From positions 1 to 64,000 of the forward strand of contig NZ_BMDG01000002.1 of NCBI RefSeq assembly GCF_014635665.1: 64,000 nucleotides of DNA, read 5' to 3'. Shown here in pieces: positions 1 to 7,739 of the stretch; position 1 is the stretch's first letter; each line of letters opens with the position of its first letter. Made by a program: the position numbers and the translations under genes. Under the pieces are notes generated by a model. That model saw only the letters and a program-made list of their open reading frames with translations, did not search any database and was not told where the DNA came from. This DNA is from Isoptericola cucumis. Lineage in GTDB: Bacteria; Actinomycetota; Actinomycetes; Actinomycetales; Cellulomonadaceae.

Positions 1-50
1 AGGACGAAAGACTGTCGGAGCTGACCGGTACTAATAAGCCAACAACTTCA
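1..50 (+). rRNA. 23S rRNA, 3' end (partial)
   Basis: The first bases contain the conserved 23S 3'-terminal segment with GACCGGTACTAATAAGCC, followed about 130 bases later by a complete 5S gene. Only the last few dozen bases of the gene lie in the window. The exact 3' end is uncertain by several bases because the closing stem with the 5' end is outside the window. Confidence 0.85.
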
Positions 51-181
51 CACACACCACAACCCTTACGGTTGTGCGAATAGCATGCACGCGTCCACTG
101 TGCGGTTCCCGAGAAACGGGCACCACCCCCCCACCACACCCACAGGTGTGGACCCACGGGGGTGCCTGACAACTCGATAAA
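51..181 (+). other. 23S-5S internal transcribed spacer
   Basis: This spacer separates the 23S and 5S genes. It contains short inverted repeats (for example ACAACCC/GGTTGT near 59-77 and CCCG/CGGG near 109-120) that could form processing stems. No tRNA is visible in it. Confidence 0.6.
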
Positions 182-300
182 GTTACGGCGGTCATAGCGA
201 AGGGGAAACGCCCGGTCCCATCCCGAACCCGGAAGCTCAGCCCTTCAGCGCCGATGGTACTGCCCTCGAGAGGGGGTGGGAGAGTAGGACGCCGCCGAAC
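182..300 (+). rRNA. rrf: 5S rRNA
   Basis: The sequence begins GTTACGGCGGTCATAGCG, contains the conserved CCCGGTCCCATCCCGAACCCGG segment in its middle part and ends CCGCCGAAC. Its 5' and 3' ends pair (GTTaCGGCGG with CCGCCGaAC) as expected for the terminal helix. The length of about 119 bases is normal. It is followed directly by a strong terminator. Confidence 0.95.
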
Positions 301-310
301 ACCCATTCAC

Positions 311-345
311 GAAAGGCCCACCCCCGACCCGGGGGTGGGCCTTTC
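311..345 (+). terminator. rRNA operon terminator hairpin
   Basis: A perfect 15-bp stem (GAAAGGCCCACCCCC at 311-325 paired with 331-345) with a 5-base loop lies 10 bases after the 5S gene and ends in CCTTTC. It is the obvious end of the rRNA operon. Confidence 0.9.
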
Positions 346-490
346 GCATACCCGCACCCGCGGTGGACCACCCGCGCGGTCGGAGCCGGCCGCGGACGTA
401 CGTGGCCGGTCCCGGCAGCGATCCCCTCAACCGCTTCATACTCGACGGCGGGCCGGTGTGGGGCATGGCGGCGTCGGTCGGTAGGCTGCC

Positions 491-1762
491 GTGGTGACTC
501 ATTCGCTCGCACCCGCTGGTCCGTCCTCGGCATGGCGCCGCCGCCATTTCACGGAGCTGTCGGCCATCGCGGTCGACTCCATCCGGGACGACGGAGCCGC
601 GTGGTGGCTCGACGACGCGGGCCGCCCGGACAGGACGCGCGCCGCGGAGACCTGGATCACCTGCCGGATGGCGCACGTGCTGGCGCTCGGCGACCTGCTC
701 GGTCTGCCCGAGGTGGGCGCCGCCGCCGGGCGCGCGATCGGCGGGCTGCGGGACGTGCTCGGCGACAGCGAGCACGGGGGCTGGCTGACGTCTGTCGGCC
801 CGGCCGCGGGGGAGCTCGACGGGACCAAGGGCGCGTACCCGCACGCCTTCGTGGTGCTCGCGGGCGCCACGGGAACCATCGCCGGCACGCCCGGTGCGCC
901 GGCGCTGCTCGAGGACGCCCTGCGCACGCTCGACGAGCGCTTCTGGGAGGCCCGGCACCGTCTGCACCTCGACACCCGGTCGCGCGACTGGCTCGAGGTC
1001 GACCCGTACCGGGGCGTGAACGCGAACATGCACTCGGTCGAGGCGCTGCTGGCCGCGCACGACGCGACGGGCGACGGCGAGTGGGCGGCACGGGCCGCCG
1101 CGATCGCCGACCGTGTGATCGGGTGGGCCGGGGCCAACGCGTGGCGTATCCCGGAGCACTTCGACGCGGAGTGGAACGTCCAGCTCGAGTACAACGCCGA
1201 CCGTCCGCACGACCCGTTCAAGCCGTACGGGGCGACGCCCGGTCACGGGCTGGAGTGGGCGCGCCTGCTCCTGCAGGTGGACCTCGCGACCGGGACGGAG
1301 GGGCGCCGCACCGCCGCCGCGCAGTCGCTCTTCGACCGTGCGGTCGAGGACGGGTGGGACACCGAGCGGGGCGGATTCGTCTACACCACGGACTGGGACG
1401 GCCGACCGGTGGAGGCGCGACGGTTCCACTGGGTCGCGGCCGAGGCCGTCGCTGCCGCCGACGCGCTGGGCTCGGTCACGGGCGAGGAGCGGTACGCCGG
1501 TCTCGCCGAGGTGTGGTGGGACTGGATCGACCGCTACCTTCTCGACCACGAGGGCGGGTCGTGGTTCCACGAGCTCGACACGGACAACCGCCCGTCGGGA
1601 CGGACCTGGGTGGGCAAGCCGGACGTGTACCACGCGGCCCAGGCGGTCATCCTGCCCGAGCTGCCCCTGAGCGGCTCCCTCGCGGGGTCGGCCCGCACGG
1701 CGGGGCCGCTCCTGGCGCTCGCGACGGACCCTGACCCGCACCCGCAGGGCGCCGACCGATGA
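491..1762 (+). CDS. AGE-family (N-acylglucosamine 2-epimerase-like) sugar isomerase
   Basis: This 423-residue protein has the length and motifs of AGE-family (alpha6/alpha6)-barrel isomerases. That family interconverts aldoses and ketoses such as mannose/fructose or sulfoquinovose/sulfofructose in the cytoplasm. Candidate catalytic histidines are H181 (in ANMHSVEA), H252 (in PGHGLEW) and H381 (in DVYHAAQA); their spacing resembles the catalytic histidines of YihS-type enzymes. The conserved EYNAD segment is present. The start is GTG 491, with a second in-frame GTG three bases on. Its stop overlaps the start of the Rrf2 gene by 4 bases (ATGA), so the two are translationally coupled. The exact sugar substrate cannot be read from the sequence; D-mannose isomerase is a reasonable guess. 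Confidence 0.82.
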   Translation: MVTHSLAPAGPSSAWRRRHFTELSAIAVDSIRDDGAAWWLDDAGRPDRTRAAETWITCRMAHVLALGDLLGLPEVGAAAGRAIGGLRDVLGDSEHGGWLTSVGPAAGELDGTKGAYPHAFVVLAGATGTIAGTPGAPALLEDALRTLDERFWEARHRLHLDTRSRDWLEVDPYRGVNANMHSVEALLAAHDATGDGEWAARAAAIADRVIGWAGANAWRIPEHFDAEWNVQLEYNADRPHDPFKPYGATPGHGLEWARLLLQVDLATGTEGRRTAAAQSLFDRAVEDGWDTERGGFVYTTDWDGRPVEARRFHWVAAEAVAAADALGSVTGEERYAGLAEVWWDWIDRYLLDHEGGSWFHELDTDNRPSGRTWVGKPDVYHAAQAVILPELPLSGSLAGSARTAGPLLALATDPDPHPQGADR

Positions 1763-2217
1763 GGATCTCGGCGAAGGCCGACTACGCCGTCCGGGCTTCG
1801 GCGGAGCTGGCGGCCGCGACCGGGGGGCACCCGGTGCCGGCGGAGGCGCTCGCCAAGGCGCAGCAGGTCCCGCACCGGTTCCTCGAGGCGATCCTCAGCG
1901 ACCTGCGTCGCGAGGGCATCGTCGCGAGCCGGCGCGGGGCCGGTGGCGGATACGTGCTCGCGCGTCCGGCGGACCGGGTGACGGTGGCCGACGTCGTCCG
2001 GGCGGTCGACGGTCCGCTCGTCTTCGTGCGCGACGCGCGCCCCTCCGACCTCGAGTACGAGGGAGCGGCGGCGTCGCTGCTGCACGTGTGGGTGGCGCTG
2101 CGCGTCAACGTGCGTGCGGTGCTGGAGCAGGTCACGCTCGCGGACCTCGCCGCGGGCTCCGTGCCCGACGTCGTGCGGCAGCTCACCTCCGACGGCGCCG
2201 CCTGGGAGAACCCCTGA
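1759..2217 (+). CDS. Rrf2-family transcriptional regulator
   Basis: A 152-residue protein with the N-terminal winged HTH of Rrf2 regulators (MRISAKADYAVRA start, then a recognition helix near residues 30-50 and the GGGY wing). The IscR/NsrR [Fe-S] cysteines are absent: there is no cysteine anywhere in the protein. It therefore resembles CymR-type members that sense metabolite or protein partners rather than an Fe-S cluster. It overlaps the AGE isomerase by 4 bases. The next gene downstream is a TauE/SafE exporter whose promoter carries a palindrome, a plausible target of this regulator. Confidence 0.85.
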   Translation: MRISAKADYAVRASAELAAATGGHPVPAEALAKAQQVPHRFLEAILSDLRREGIVASRRGAGGGYVLARPADRVTVADVVRAVDGPLVFVRDARPSDLEYEGAAASLLHVWVALRVNVRAVLEQVTLADLAAGSVPDVVRQLTSDGAAWENP

Positions 2218-2242
2218 CCCCGGGTCGTCCCTGAGGGGGTCA
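2215..2242 (+). terminator. possible hairpin terminator at the Rrf2 stop codon
   Basis: TGACCCC (2215-2221, starting at the stop codon) can pair with GGGGTCA (2236-2242) across a 14-base loop. It is a weak terminator candidate without a U-tract. Confidence 0.35.
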
Positions 2243-2342
2243 CTGACCGGGCGCCCTGACGCCGCCCGGACCGACGACGGCGTCGGCCCGCGCCGGCAGC
2301 TCGAGGCCTCGCACCTTTCTCTCATGCGGCCGTGATGGCTCG

Positions 2343-2378
2343 TAACCCTTGAATCCGATCGGACCGATGGGTTAACTT
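2343..2378 (+). promoter_or_regulatory. promoter with embedded palindromic operator upstream of tauE
   Basis: TAACCC at 2343-2348 and GGGTTA at 2369-2374 flank a perfect central TCCGATCGGA (2354-2363). All are centred on 2358.5, giving a 32-base imperfect palindrome. It overlaps a promoter-like pair, TTGAAT at 2349-2354 and TAACTT at 2373-2378, with an 18-base spacer. Repressor binding here would block the promoter of the exporter gene starting at 2426. The Rrf2 protein encoded just upstream is the likely ligand (inference). Confidence 0.6.
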
Positions 2379-2425
2379 GACTGCTGCGGCAGAAGGGCTG
2401 TCGCGACGACGAAGGGACACCGCCC

Positions 2426-3352
2426 GTGCGGACGCTCGTGCTTCTCGCTCTCGTGGGCCTCGGAGCCCAGCTCGTCGACGGCAGCCTCGGCATGGCCTAC
2501 GGCGTCACGTCCACGACCCTGCTGCTCGCCATCGGCACGAACCCGGCCGCCGCCAGCGCCACCGTGCACCTCGCGGAGATCGGCACCACCCTGGCGTCTG
2601 GCGCGTCGCACTGGCGGTTCGGCAACGTCGACTGGAAGGTCGTGCTGCGGATCGGCGTCCCCGGCGCGATCGGGGCGTTCGCCGGCGCCACGTTCCTGTC
2701 GTGGCTCTCCACCGAGATCGCGCAGCCGCTCATGTCCGTCCTGCTGCTGGCGCTCGGGCTGTACGTGCTGCTGCGCTTCACGTTCCGCGGCCTGCGCACC
2801 GACCGCCTCGGCCAGCCGCTCCGCAAGCGGTTCCTCACGCCCCTCGGCCTCGTCGCAGGCTTCATGGACGCCACCGGCGGCGGCGGGTGGGGCCCCGTCG
2901 GCACCCCGGCCATCCTGGCGAGCGGGCGGATGGAGCCGCGCAAGGTGATCGGCTCGATCGACACGAGCGAGTTCTTCGTCGCCGTGGCCGCGAGCCTCGG
3001 GTTCCTCGTGGGCCTGGGCACCGCGGGCATCGACCCCATGTGGGCGCTCGCGCTGCTGGTGGGTGGTCTCATCGCGGCTCCGATCGCCGCGTGGCTCGTG
3101 CGGCTCGTCCCGCCGCGGGTGCTGGGCTCGGCCGTCGGAGGGGTCATCGTCCTCACCAACGCGCGGACCCTCATGGGCAGCGACTTCCTCTCGGTCTCCA
3201 CCGGGGTCACGAACACCGTGTACGCGCTCATCGCCCTCGGGTGGGCGTACGCCGTCTGGTACTCCTTCCGTGAGCACCGCAAGGACCAGGCGCAGGCGGC
3301 CGCCGAGGCCCGTCGGGCCGACCGGGCCGCCGCCCAGGAGGCACCTGCCTGA
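2426..3352 (+). CDS. TauE/SafE-family sulfite/anion exporter
   Basis: This 308-residue integral membrane protein belongs to the TauE/SafE (DUF81) family, which moves sulfite, sulfoacetate or related anions across the cytoplasmic membrane. It shows about eight hydrophobic segments and two similar halves. The family-typical glycine-rich pieces are visible at the N-terminus (VDGSLGMAYGVTSTT) and centre (FMDATGGGGWGPVGTP). The start is GTG 2426, preceded by GAAGGGA at suitable distance. It is transcribed alone from the palindrome-controlled promoter and ends before a very strong terminator. The neighbouring cysteine-less Rrf2 regulator would fit a role in sulfur homeostasis, but the substrate is not proven. 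Confidence 0.85.
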   Translation: MRTLVLLALVGLGAQLVDGSLGMAYGVTSTTLLLAIGTNPAAASATVHLAEIGTTLASGASHWRFGNVDWKVVLRIGVPGAIGAFAGATFLSWLSTEIAQPLMSVLLLALGLYVLLRFTFRGLRTDRLGQPLRKRFLTPLGLVAGFMDATGGGGWGPVGTPAILASGRMEPRKVIGSIDTSEFFVAVAASLGFLVGLGTAGIDPMWALALLVGGLIAAPIAAWLVRLVPPRVLGSAVGGVIVLTNARTLMGSDFLSVSTGVTNTVYALIALGWAYAVWYSFREHRKDQAQAAAEARRADRAAAQEAPA

Positions 3353-3430
3353 CCCGGCATCCGACCAGGCATCCGACCCGGCATCCGCCGTCGGGGGCCC
3401 GCGACCGGCCGAAAATCACCCGCGATGACG

Positions 3431-3469
3431 TCGCCACCGCGGCCCCGAGGCACGGGGCCGCGGTGGCGA
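3431..3469 (+). terminator. strong intergenic hairpin terminator
   Basis: A perfect 16-bp GC-rich stem (3431-3446 with 3454-3469) and a 7-base loop lie about 80 bases after tauE. It probably ends the exporter transcript before the PAS-ANTAR gene. Confidence 0.75.
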
Positions 3470-3549
3470 TGTGCCGCGCTCCCGGTAGCGTGGTGGTGAC
3501 ACCACGCTGAGTGGGCCCGACCCTGGTGCGAGGTGCTGGGAGGGATGCC

Positions 3550-4365
3550 ATGTCCGCATCGACGTCGTCCATGCCCGGTGGCCCGGTGCGACGGGAGCTC
3601 GTCGCGCTCGCGGAGCTCCTCGGGGCCGGGGCGCAGCTCCTCGTGGGCCGCTACCGCGTGGACGTGGGCAGCGGTGCATGGTGGTGGTCCGACGAGGTCT
3701 ACCTGATCTTCGGGCGGGAGCCGGGCGCGGTCGCGCCGGGCCCCGAGGTGCTGCGGGCCCACATGCATCCCGACGACCGGGAACGGCTCTCCCGGACCGC
3801 GACCGTCGCGCTCGGCGGCGGCCGCCCGTTCGCGGGCGCGCACCGCATCGTCGACGACCACGGGCGCACGCGGACCGTCGTCGTCACCGGCCAGGGACGG
3901 GGCGGCGACGACGGGCGCACGGCCCAGCTCGTCGGGTACGTCATCGACGCCAGCCCGGTGGCGCGCGAGGCGCTCGACCGGGAGGCGCAGCGCGCGGTCT
4001 CGCGGGCATTCGTGGCGGCGGCCGCGGCGGAACGGGCCAAGGGCGCCATCATGGCGGTGTGCGGCGTCGACGAGTCGGTCGCGTCCGAGGTCCTGGCCGA
4101 CGCGGGGGCGCAGGTGGGCATCTCCGGTCAGACCGCGGGCGTGCAGATGATGCAGGCGCTCGCGCGCGGCGCACCGGAGCCGGAGGAGCACGACGGGGAG
4201 CAGGGCGACGGCGCGACCATCGCCCGCTCGGTCGTCGAGTCGGCGCTGCCGGCGACGGACGCCGCCGCTCGGCTCAGCCGCGCGCTCGCCACCGTCCACC
4301 CGGTCGAGCGCCCGCACGGGCACGACGCGCAGCTGGCGCGCCGCCGCCCCCACGCGGGCCGCTGA
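3550..4365 (+). CDS. PAS and ANTAR domain protein (putative antiterminator)
   Basis: The 271-residue protein has a PAS-3-type fold in its first half (WWWSDEVYLIFGREPG, then HPDDRER, then a GRTRTVVVTG strand). A C-terminal ANTAR RNA-binding domain follows (AERAKGAIMAV through GVQMMQALA). ANTAR proteins bind paired hairpins in nascent RNA and prevent termination; here a PAS domain would gate this. The start is ATG 3550, 6 bases after GGGAGGGA; an ATG 39 bases upstream is in frame but lacks such a site. The gene stands alone between a terminator and a convergent gene. A tail of about 50 residues after the ANTAR domain is low in complexity. Partner and RNA targets are unknown. Confidence 0.82.
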   Translation: MSASTSSMPGGPVRRELVALAELLGAGAQLLVGRYRVDVGSGAWWWSDEVYLIFGREPGAVAPGPEVLRAHMHPDDRERLSRTATVALGGGRPFAGAHRIVDDHGRTRTVVVTGQGRGGDDGRTAQLVGYVIDASPVAREALDREAQRAVSRAFVAAAAAERAKGAIMAVCGVDESVASEVLADAGAQVGISGQTAGVQMMQALARGAPEPEEHDGEQGDGATIARSVVESALPATDAAARLSRALATVHPVERPHGHDAQLARRRPHAGR

Positions 4366-4371
4366 CCGGGC

Positions 4372-4632
4372 TCAGGCGCGGAAGCGGGCCCCGGCGCGCA
4401 CGGCGCCCTGGCGTGCCAGGCGCTTGGCGAGGACGGCGACGCCGCCCGAGACGGCCGCGAACGTCACGGCCTGCACGATCGACAGCTCGTCGTCGTCCAC
4501 GTTGGTGGGGGCCACGCTGCCAGTGGCCTTCTCCCAGGCGAGGCCCACGAGCTTCTGCGCCACCCATCCTGCGGCGACCGTCAGGACGACGGTGCCCACC
4601 TTGACCGCGAGCGGCTGCTCGTCGTCTCCCAC
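4372..4632 (-). CDS. DUF4235 family small membrane protein
   Basis: An 86-residue protein with two hydrophobic segments (VGTVVLTVAAGWVAQKLVG near the N-terminus and VQAVTFAAVSGGVAVLAKRLA near the C-terminus), the hallmark of actinobacterial DUF4235. The family has no established function. It is convergent with the PAS-ANTAR gene, 6 bases away, and divergent from the thiamine transporter operon. Confidence 0.85.
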   Translation of the reverse strand: MGDDEQPLAVKVGTVVLTVAAGWVAQKLVGLAWEKATGSVAPTNVDDDELSIVQAVTFAAVSGGVAVLAKRLARQGAVRAGARFRA

Positions 4633-4757
4633 GTGGCCTCCTCGGTTCGGTACGTCCTACGACTGGCTCAGGTATCGGCGCACGTCAGCGAAGTCACACC
4701 GCGTGCGCCGAAGGGCACCACCGTAGCGCGGCACGAGTGTGTAGGCTCGTGGGGAAA

Positions 4758-4843
4758 CGACAGGGGAGCGCCCCAGGGCGCTGAGAGTGCGGGCCACCGC
4801 AGACCCTCGAACCTGACCCGGCTAGCACCGGTGGAGGAAGTCG
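4758..4843 (+). promoter_or_regulatory. TPP (THI-element) riboswitch
   Basis: The conserved core is present in order: GGGGAGC (near 4763), GCTGAGAG (4779 on), ACCCT-cGAACCTGACCCGG (4803-4821) and a GGAGGAAG end (4833-4840). A short closing stem CGAC/GTCG joins 4758-4761 and 4840-4843. It lies directly before a thiamine-type ABC transporter. Binding of thiamine pyrophosphate would repress the operon. Confidence 0.93.
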
Positions 4844-4850
4844 GGCATCT

Positions 4851-4905
4851 CGATCCCTGCGCGTCGTCCCGCGCGCCCTGGACGGGGATCGCGGACGTCG
4901 CGCAG
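4851..4905 (+). promoter_or_regulatory. expression platform of the TPP riboswitch
   Basis: Two competing stems can form after the aptamer. CGATCCC (4851-4857) pairs with GGGATCG (4885-4891), or CTGCGCG (4857-4863) pairs with CGCGCAG (4899-4905). They lie just before the GAGGAGGAA ribosome site of thiB. The rest of 4633-4935, the only stretch over 300 bases without a gene, holds the upstream promoter region and the aptamer. Confidence 0.5.
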
Positions 4906-4935
4906 GACCCCCTTCTCGACGGCTGAGGAGGAACA

Positions 4936-6015
4936 ATGACCCATGGTGCTGCGCGCCGCCGACGTCTCGCGGGCGGGGCGGCCGTCGTCGCCCTGCTGCC
5001 GCTGCTCGCGGCCTGCGGACCGAGCGGCGACCCGGCGGGCGAGGGCTCGGCGTCGGGCGGCGTCGTCACGCTCGTCACGCACGACTCGTTCGCCGTCTCC
5101 GAGGAGGTGCTGGCGGACTTCGAGGCCAGCAGCGGGCTGACGGTCGAGCAGGTGGCCCCCGGTGACGCGGGCACGCTCGTCAACCAGCTCGTGCTGACCA
5201 AGGACGCGCCGCTCGGCGACGTCGTGTTCGGGGTGGACAACACGTACGCGACGCGGGCGGTGGACGCCGGCGTCTTCGAGCCGTACGAGCCCGCCGACCT
5301 CGACCCGCAGGTGGCGGAGCTCGCGCCGGAGCCTCTGGCGGGCACGCTCACCCCGGTCGACATGGGCGACGTGTGCATGAACCTCGACGACGGCTGGTTC
5401 GCCGAGCACGACCTGCCCGCCCCGGCCACCCTCGAGGACCTCACGAAGCCCCAGTACGCCGACCTGACGGTCGTCACCAACCCTGCGACGTCGTCGCCCG
5501 GCCTGGCGTTCCTGCTGGCGACGGTCGGGGCCTTCGGCACGGACGGCTGGCAGGGCTACTGGGAGGACCTGGCCGGCAACGGCGTCAAGGTGGCGGAGAG
5601 CTGGGAGGACGCGTACTACGTCGACTTCTCGGGGGCGGGTGAGGGCGGGCAGCGCCCGATCGCGCTGTCGTACGCGACGTCGCCGGCGTTCACGCTCACG
5701 GAGGACGGGACGTCGTCCACGACGAGCGCCATGCTGGACACCTGCTTCCGGCAGGTCGAGTACGCCGGCGTGCTCGCGGGGGCCGAGAACCCCGAGGGGG
5801 CCCGGCAGCTCGTCGACTTCCTGCTCTCGGAGGCGTTCCAGGCGGACGTCCCCGGCCAGATGTACATGTACCCCGCCGACCCGGAGGTGGAGCTGCCCGC
5901 CGACTGGCAGGAGTTCGCCCCGCTGGCGGACGAGCCGTTCGACGTGCCGCCGGCCGAGGTTGACGCGCACCGCGACGAGTGGATCGAGCAGTGGACGGCC
6001 ACGGTCATCGGGTGA
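4936..6015 (+). CDS. thiB: thiamine ABC transporter, substrate-binding lipoprotein
   Basis: The 359-residue protein has an Arg-rich N-terminus, a hydrophobic segment and a lipobox ending at C27 (LLAAC), so it is an exported lipoprotein. The mature part matches the ThiB/TbpA family (GVVTLVTHDSFAVSEEVL start; LVLTKDAPLGDVVFGVDNTY; TSSPGLAFLLATVGAFG). It would bind thiamine or its phosphates outside the membrane and deliver them to ThiP. ATG 4936 is preceded by GAGGAGGAAC. It is the first gene after the TPP riboswitch and overlaps thiP by 4 bases (GTGA). Confidence 0.92.
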   Translation: MTHGAARRRRLAGGAAVVALLPLLAACGPSGDPAGEGSASGGVVTLVTHDSFAVSEEVLADFEASSGLTVEQVAPGDAGTLVNQLVLTKDAPLGDVVFGVDNTYATRAVDAGVFEPYEPADLDPQVAELAPEPLAGTLTPVDMGDVCMNLDDGWFAEHDLPAPATLEDLTKPQYADLTVVTNPATSSPGLAFLLATVGAFGTDGWQGYWEDLAGNGVKVAESWEDAYYVDFSGAGEGGQRPIALSYATSPAFTLTEDGTSSTTSAMLDTCFRQVEYAGVLAGAENPEGARQLVDFLLSEAFQADVPGQMYMYPADPEVELPADWQEFAPLADEPFDVPPAEVDAHRDEWIEQWTATVIG

Positions 6016-7739
6016 GGCGGAGGCGCAGCGCAGGGTGGGAGCGGCCCGGGCGGGCGTGGCCGGGGAGGCTCGGCTGGGCGGCGGCCGTCGCCGTCCCGCT
6101 CGCGTTCCTCGGCGTCTTCTTCGCCTGGCCGGTGGTGGCCCTGGTCGTCCAGGGCTTCTTCGCCGACGACGGCGCGGGCGGGCGGGTGCTCGACCTGTCG
6201 GGGTTCGCGGAGGTGCTGTCGCAGCCGCGCACGTGGCGGCTCGTCGGCCAGACGCTCGGGCAGGCGGCCGCCGGCACGGTGCTGTCCGTGCTGCTGGGGC
6301 TGCCGGGGGCGTACGTGCTGTACCGGTGCCGGTTTCCGGGCCGCACGCTGGTGCGCGGGCTCGTGACGGTGCCGTTCGTGCTGCCGACGGTCGTGGTGGG
6401 CGTCGCGTTCCGGGCCCTGTTCGTTCCGGGCGGCCTGCTCGGGTGGACGGGACTCGAGGAGACGTTCGCGGCGATCGTGGTCGCCCTGGTCTTCTTCAAC
6501 TACGCCGTGGTGGTGCGCACGGTGGGCGGCCTGTGGGAGCGGCTCGACCCGCGGGCCGAGCAGGCCGCGCGCGCCCTGGGGGCGACGCCGTGGCGGGCGT
6601 TCCGCACGGTGACGCTGCTCGCGCTGGGACCGGCGATCGCGTCGGCGGCCGCCGTCGTGTTCCTGTTCTGCTCGACGGCGTTCGGGGTGGTGCTGGTCCT
6701 CGGTGGCGTCGGCTACGGCACCGTCGAGACGGAGATCTGGGTGCGCACCACGCAGTTCCTCGACCTGCGCTCGGCGGCCGTGCTGTCGGTGCTGCAGCTG
6801 GTCGTGGTCGGCGCCGCGCTGGCCGTGGGGGCGCGGGCGCGGGCGCGCCGGGAGCGGGCGCTGCACCTCACGAGCGACCGGACGTCGTCGCACCCGCTGC
6901 GGCTGCGGGCCGCGGCCGACCTGGTGCCCGCGGTGGTGACCGCCGTCGTCGTGGCCGGGCTGCTCGTGCTGCCGATGGCGGGCCTGGTGGCGCGCTCGTT
7001 CCGCGGGCCGGACGGGTCGTGGGGGCTGGACAACTACGTCGCGCTGGGCACGACCGGTGGTCGCAACACGCTGTCGGTGACGGTCTGGGAGGCGCTGGGC
7101 AACTCGCTGCGCACGGCGGCTCTGGCCGCGGCGATCGCCCTCCTGGTCGGGGGCCTGGTCGCGCTCGTGGTGTCCCGGCGGCCGCGCTCGCCGGGCGCCC
7201 GGCGAGCGGTCGGGGTGCTCGACGCCGCGTTCATGCTGCCGCTCGGGGTCTCCGCGGTGACCGTCGGGTTCGGGTTCCTCATCACGCTCGACCGGCCGCT
7301 GGGGCTCGACGTCGACCTGCGCACGTCGGGGCTGCTCGTGCCGATCGCGCAGGCGGTCGTCGCGATCCCGCTCGTCGTGCGGACGGTGCTGCCGGTGCTG
7401 CGGGCGATCGACCCGAGGCTGCGGGAGGCCGCCGCCGTGCTGGGCGCGCCGCCGGGCCGGGTGCTGCGCGACGTCGACGGCGCCCTGGCCGCCCGCTCGC
7501 TCGGGCTGGCGATCGGGTTCGCGTTCGCCGTCTCGCTGGGGGAGTTCGGGGCCACGTCGTTCCTGGCCCGGCCCGACGCCGCCACGCTGCCCGTCGTGAT
7601 CTTCCGGCTCATCGGGCGGCCGGGGGCCGAGAACTACGGGATGGCGCTCGCGGCGGCGGTGGTGCTGGCGGTGCTGACCGCGACGGTGATGATGCTGGCG
7701 GAGAGGCTGCGCGGTGACGCGGCCGGTGGGGAGATCTGA
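6012..7739 (+). CDS. thiP: thiamine ABC transporter, permease
   Basis: A 575-residue permease with two fused copies of the binding-protein-dependent transport domain, about twelve hydrophobic segments in all, the standard ThiP architecture. EAA-type loops can be seen in each half (EQAARALGATPWRAFRTVT and LREAAAVLGAPPGRVLRDVD). The GTG at 6012 overlaps the thiB stop (GTGA), which is why it is preferred over a GTG-type start further upstream inside thiB. The stop overlaps the start of the ATPase gene (TGATG). Confidence 0.92.
   Translation: MRRRRSAGWERPGRAWPGRLGWAAAVAVPLAFLGVFFAWPVVALVVQGFFADDGAGGRVLDLSGFAEVLSQPRTWRLVGQTLGQAAAGTVLSVLLGLPGAYVLYRCRFPGRTLVRGLVTVPFVLPTVVVGVAFRALFVPGGLLGWTGLEETFAAIVVALVFFNYAVVVRTVGGLWERLDPRAEQAARALGATPWRAFRTVTLLALGPAIASAAAVVFLFCSTAFGVVLVLGGVGYGTVETEIWVRTTQFLDLRSAAVLSVLQLVVVGAALAVGARARARRERALHLTSDRTSSHPLRLRAAADLVPAVVTAVVVAGLLVLPMAGLVARSFRGPDGSWGLDNYVALGTTGGRNTLSVTVWEALGNSLRTAALAAAIALLVGGLVALVVSRRPRSPGARRAVGVLDAAFMLPLGVSAVTVGFGFLITLDRPLGLDVDLRTSGLLVPIAQAVVAIPLVVRTVLPVLRAIDPRLREAAAVLGAPPGRVLRDVDGALAARSLGLAIGFAFAVSLGEFGATSFLARPDAATLPVVIFRLIGRPGAENYGMALAAAVVLAVLTATVMMLAERLRGDAAGGEI

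Noticed and set aside
51-181. tRNA in the rRNA spacer
   Set aside because: No cloverleaf or TTCGA-loop sequence; only small hairpins.
3358-3390. Triple GGCATCCGAC(C) direct repeat after tauE
   Set aside because: Very short units in a GC-rich intergenic stretch; no evident function apart from lying before the terminator.
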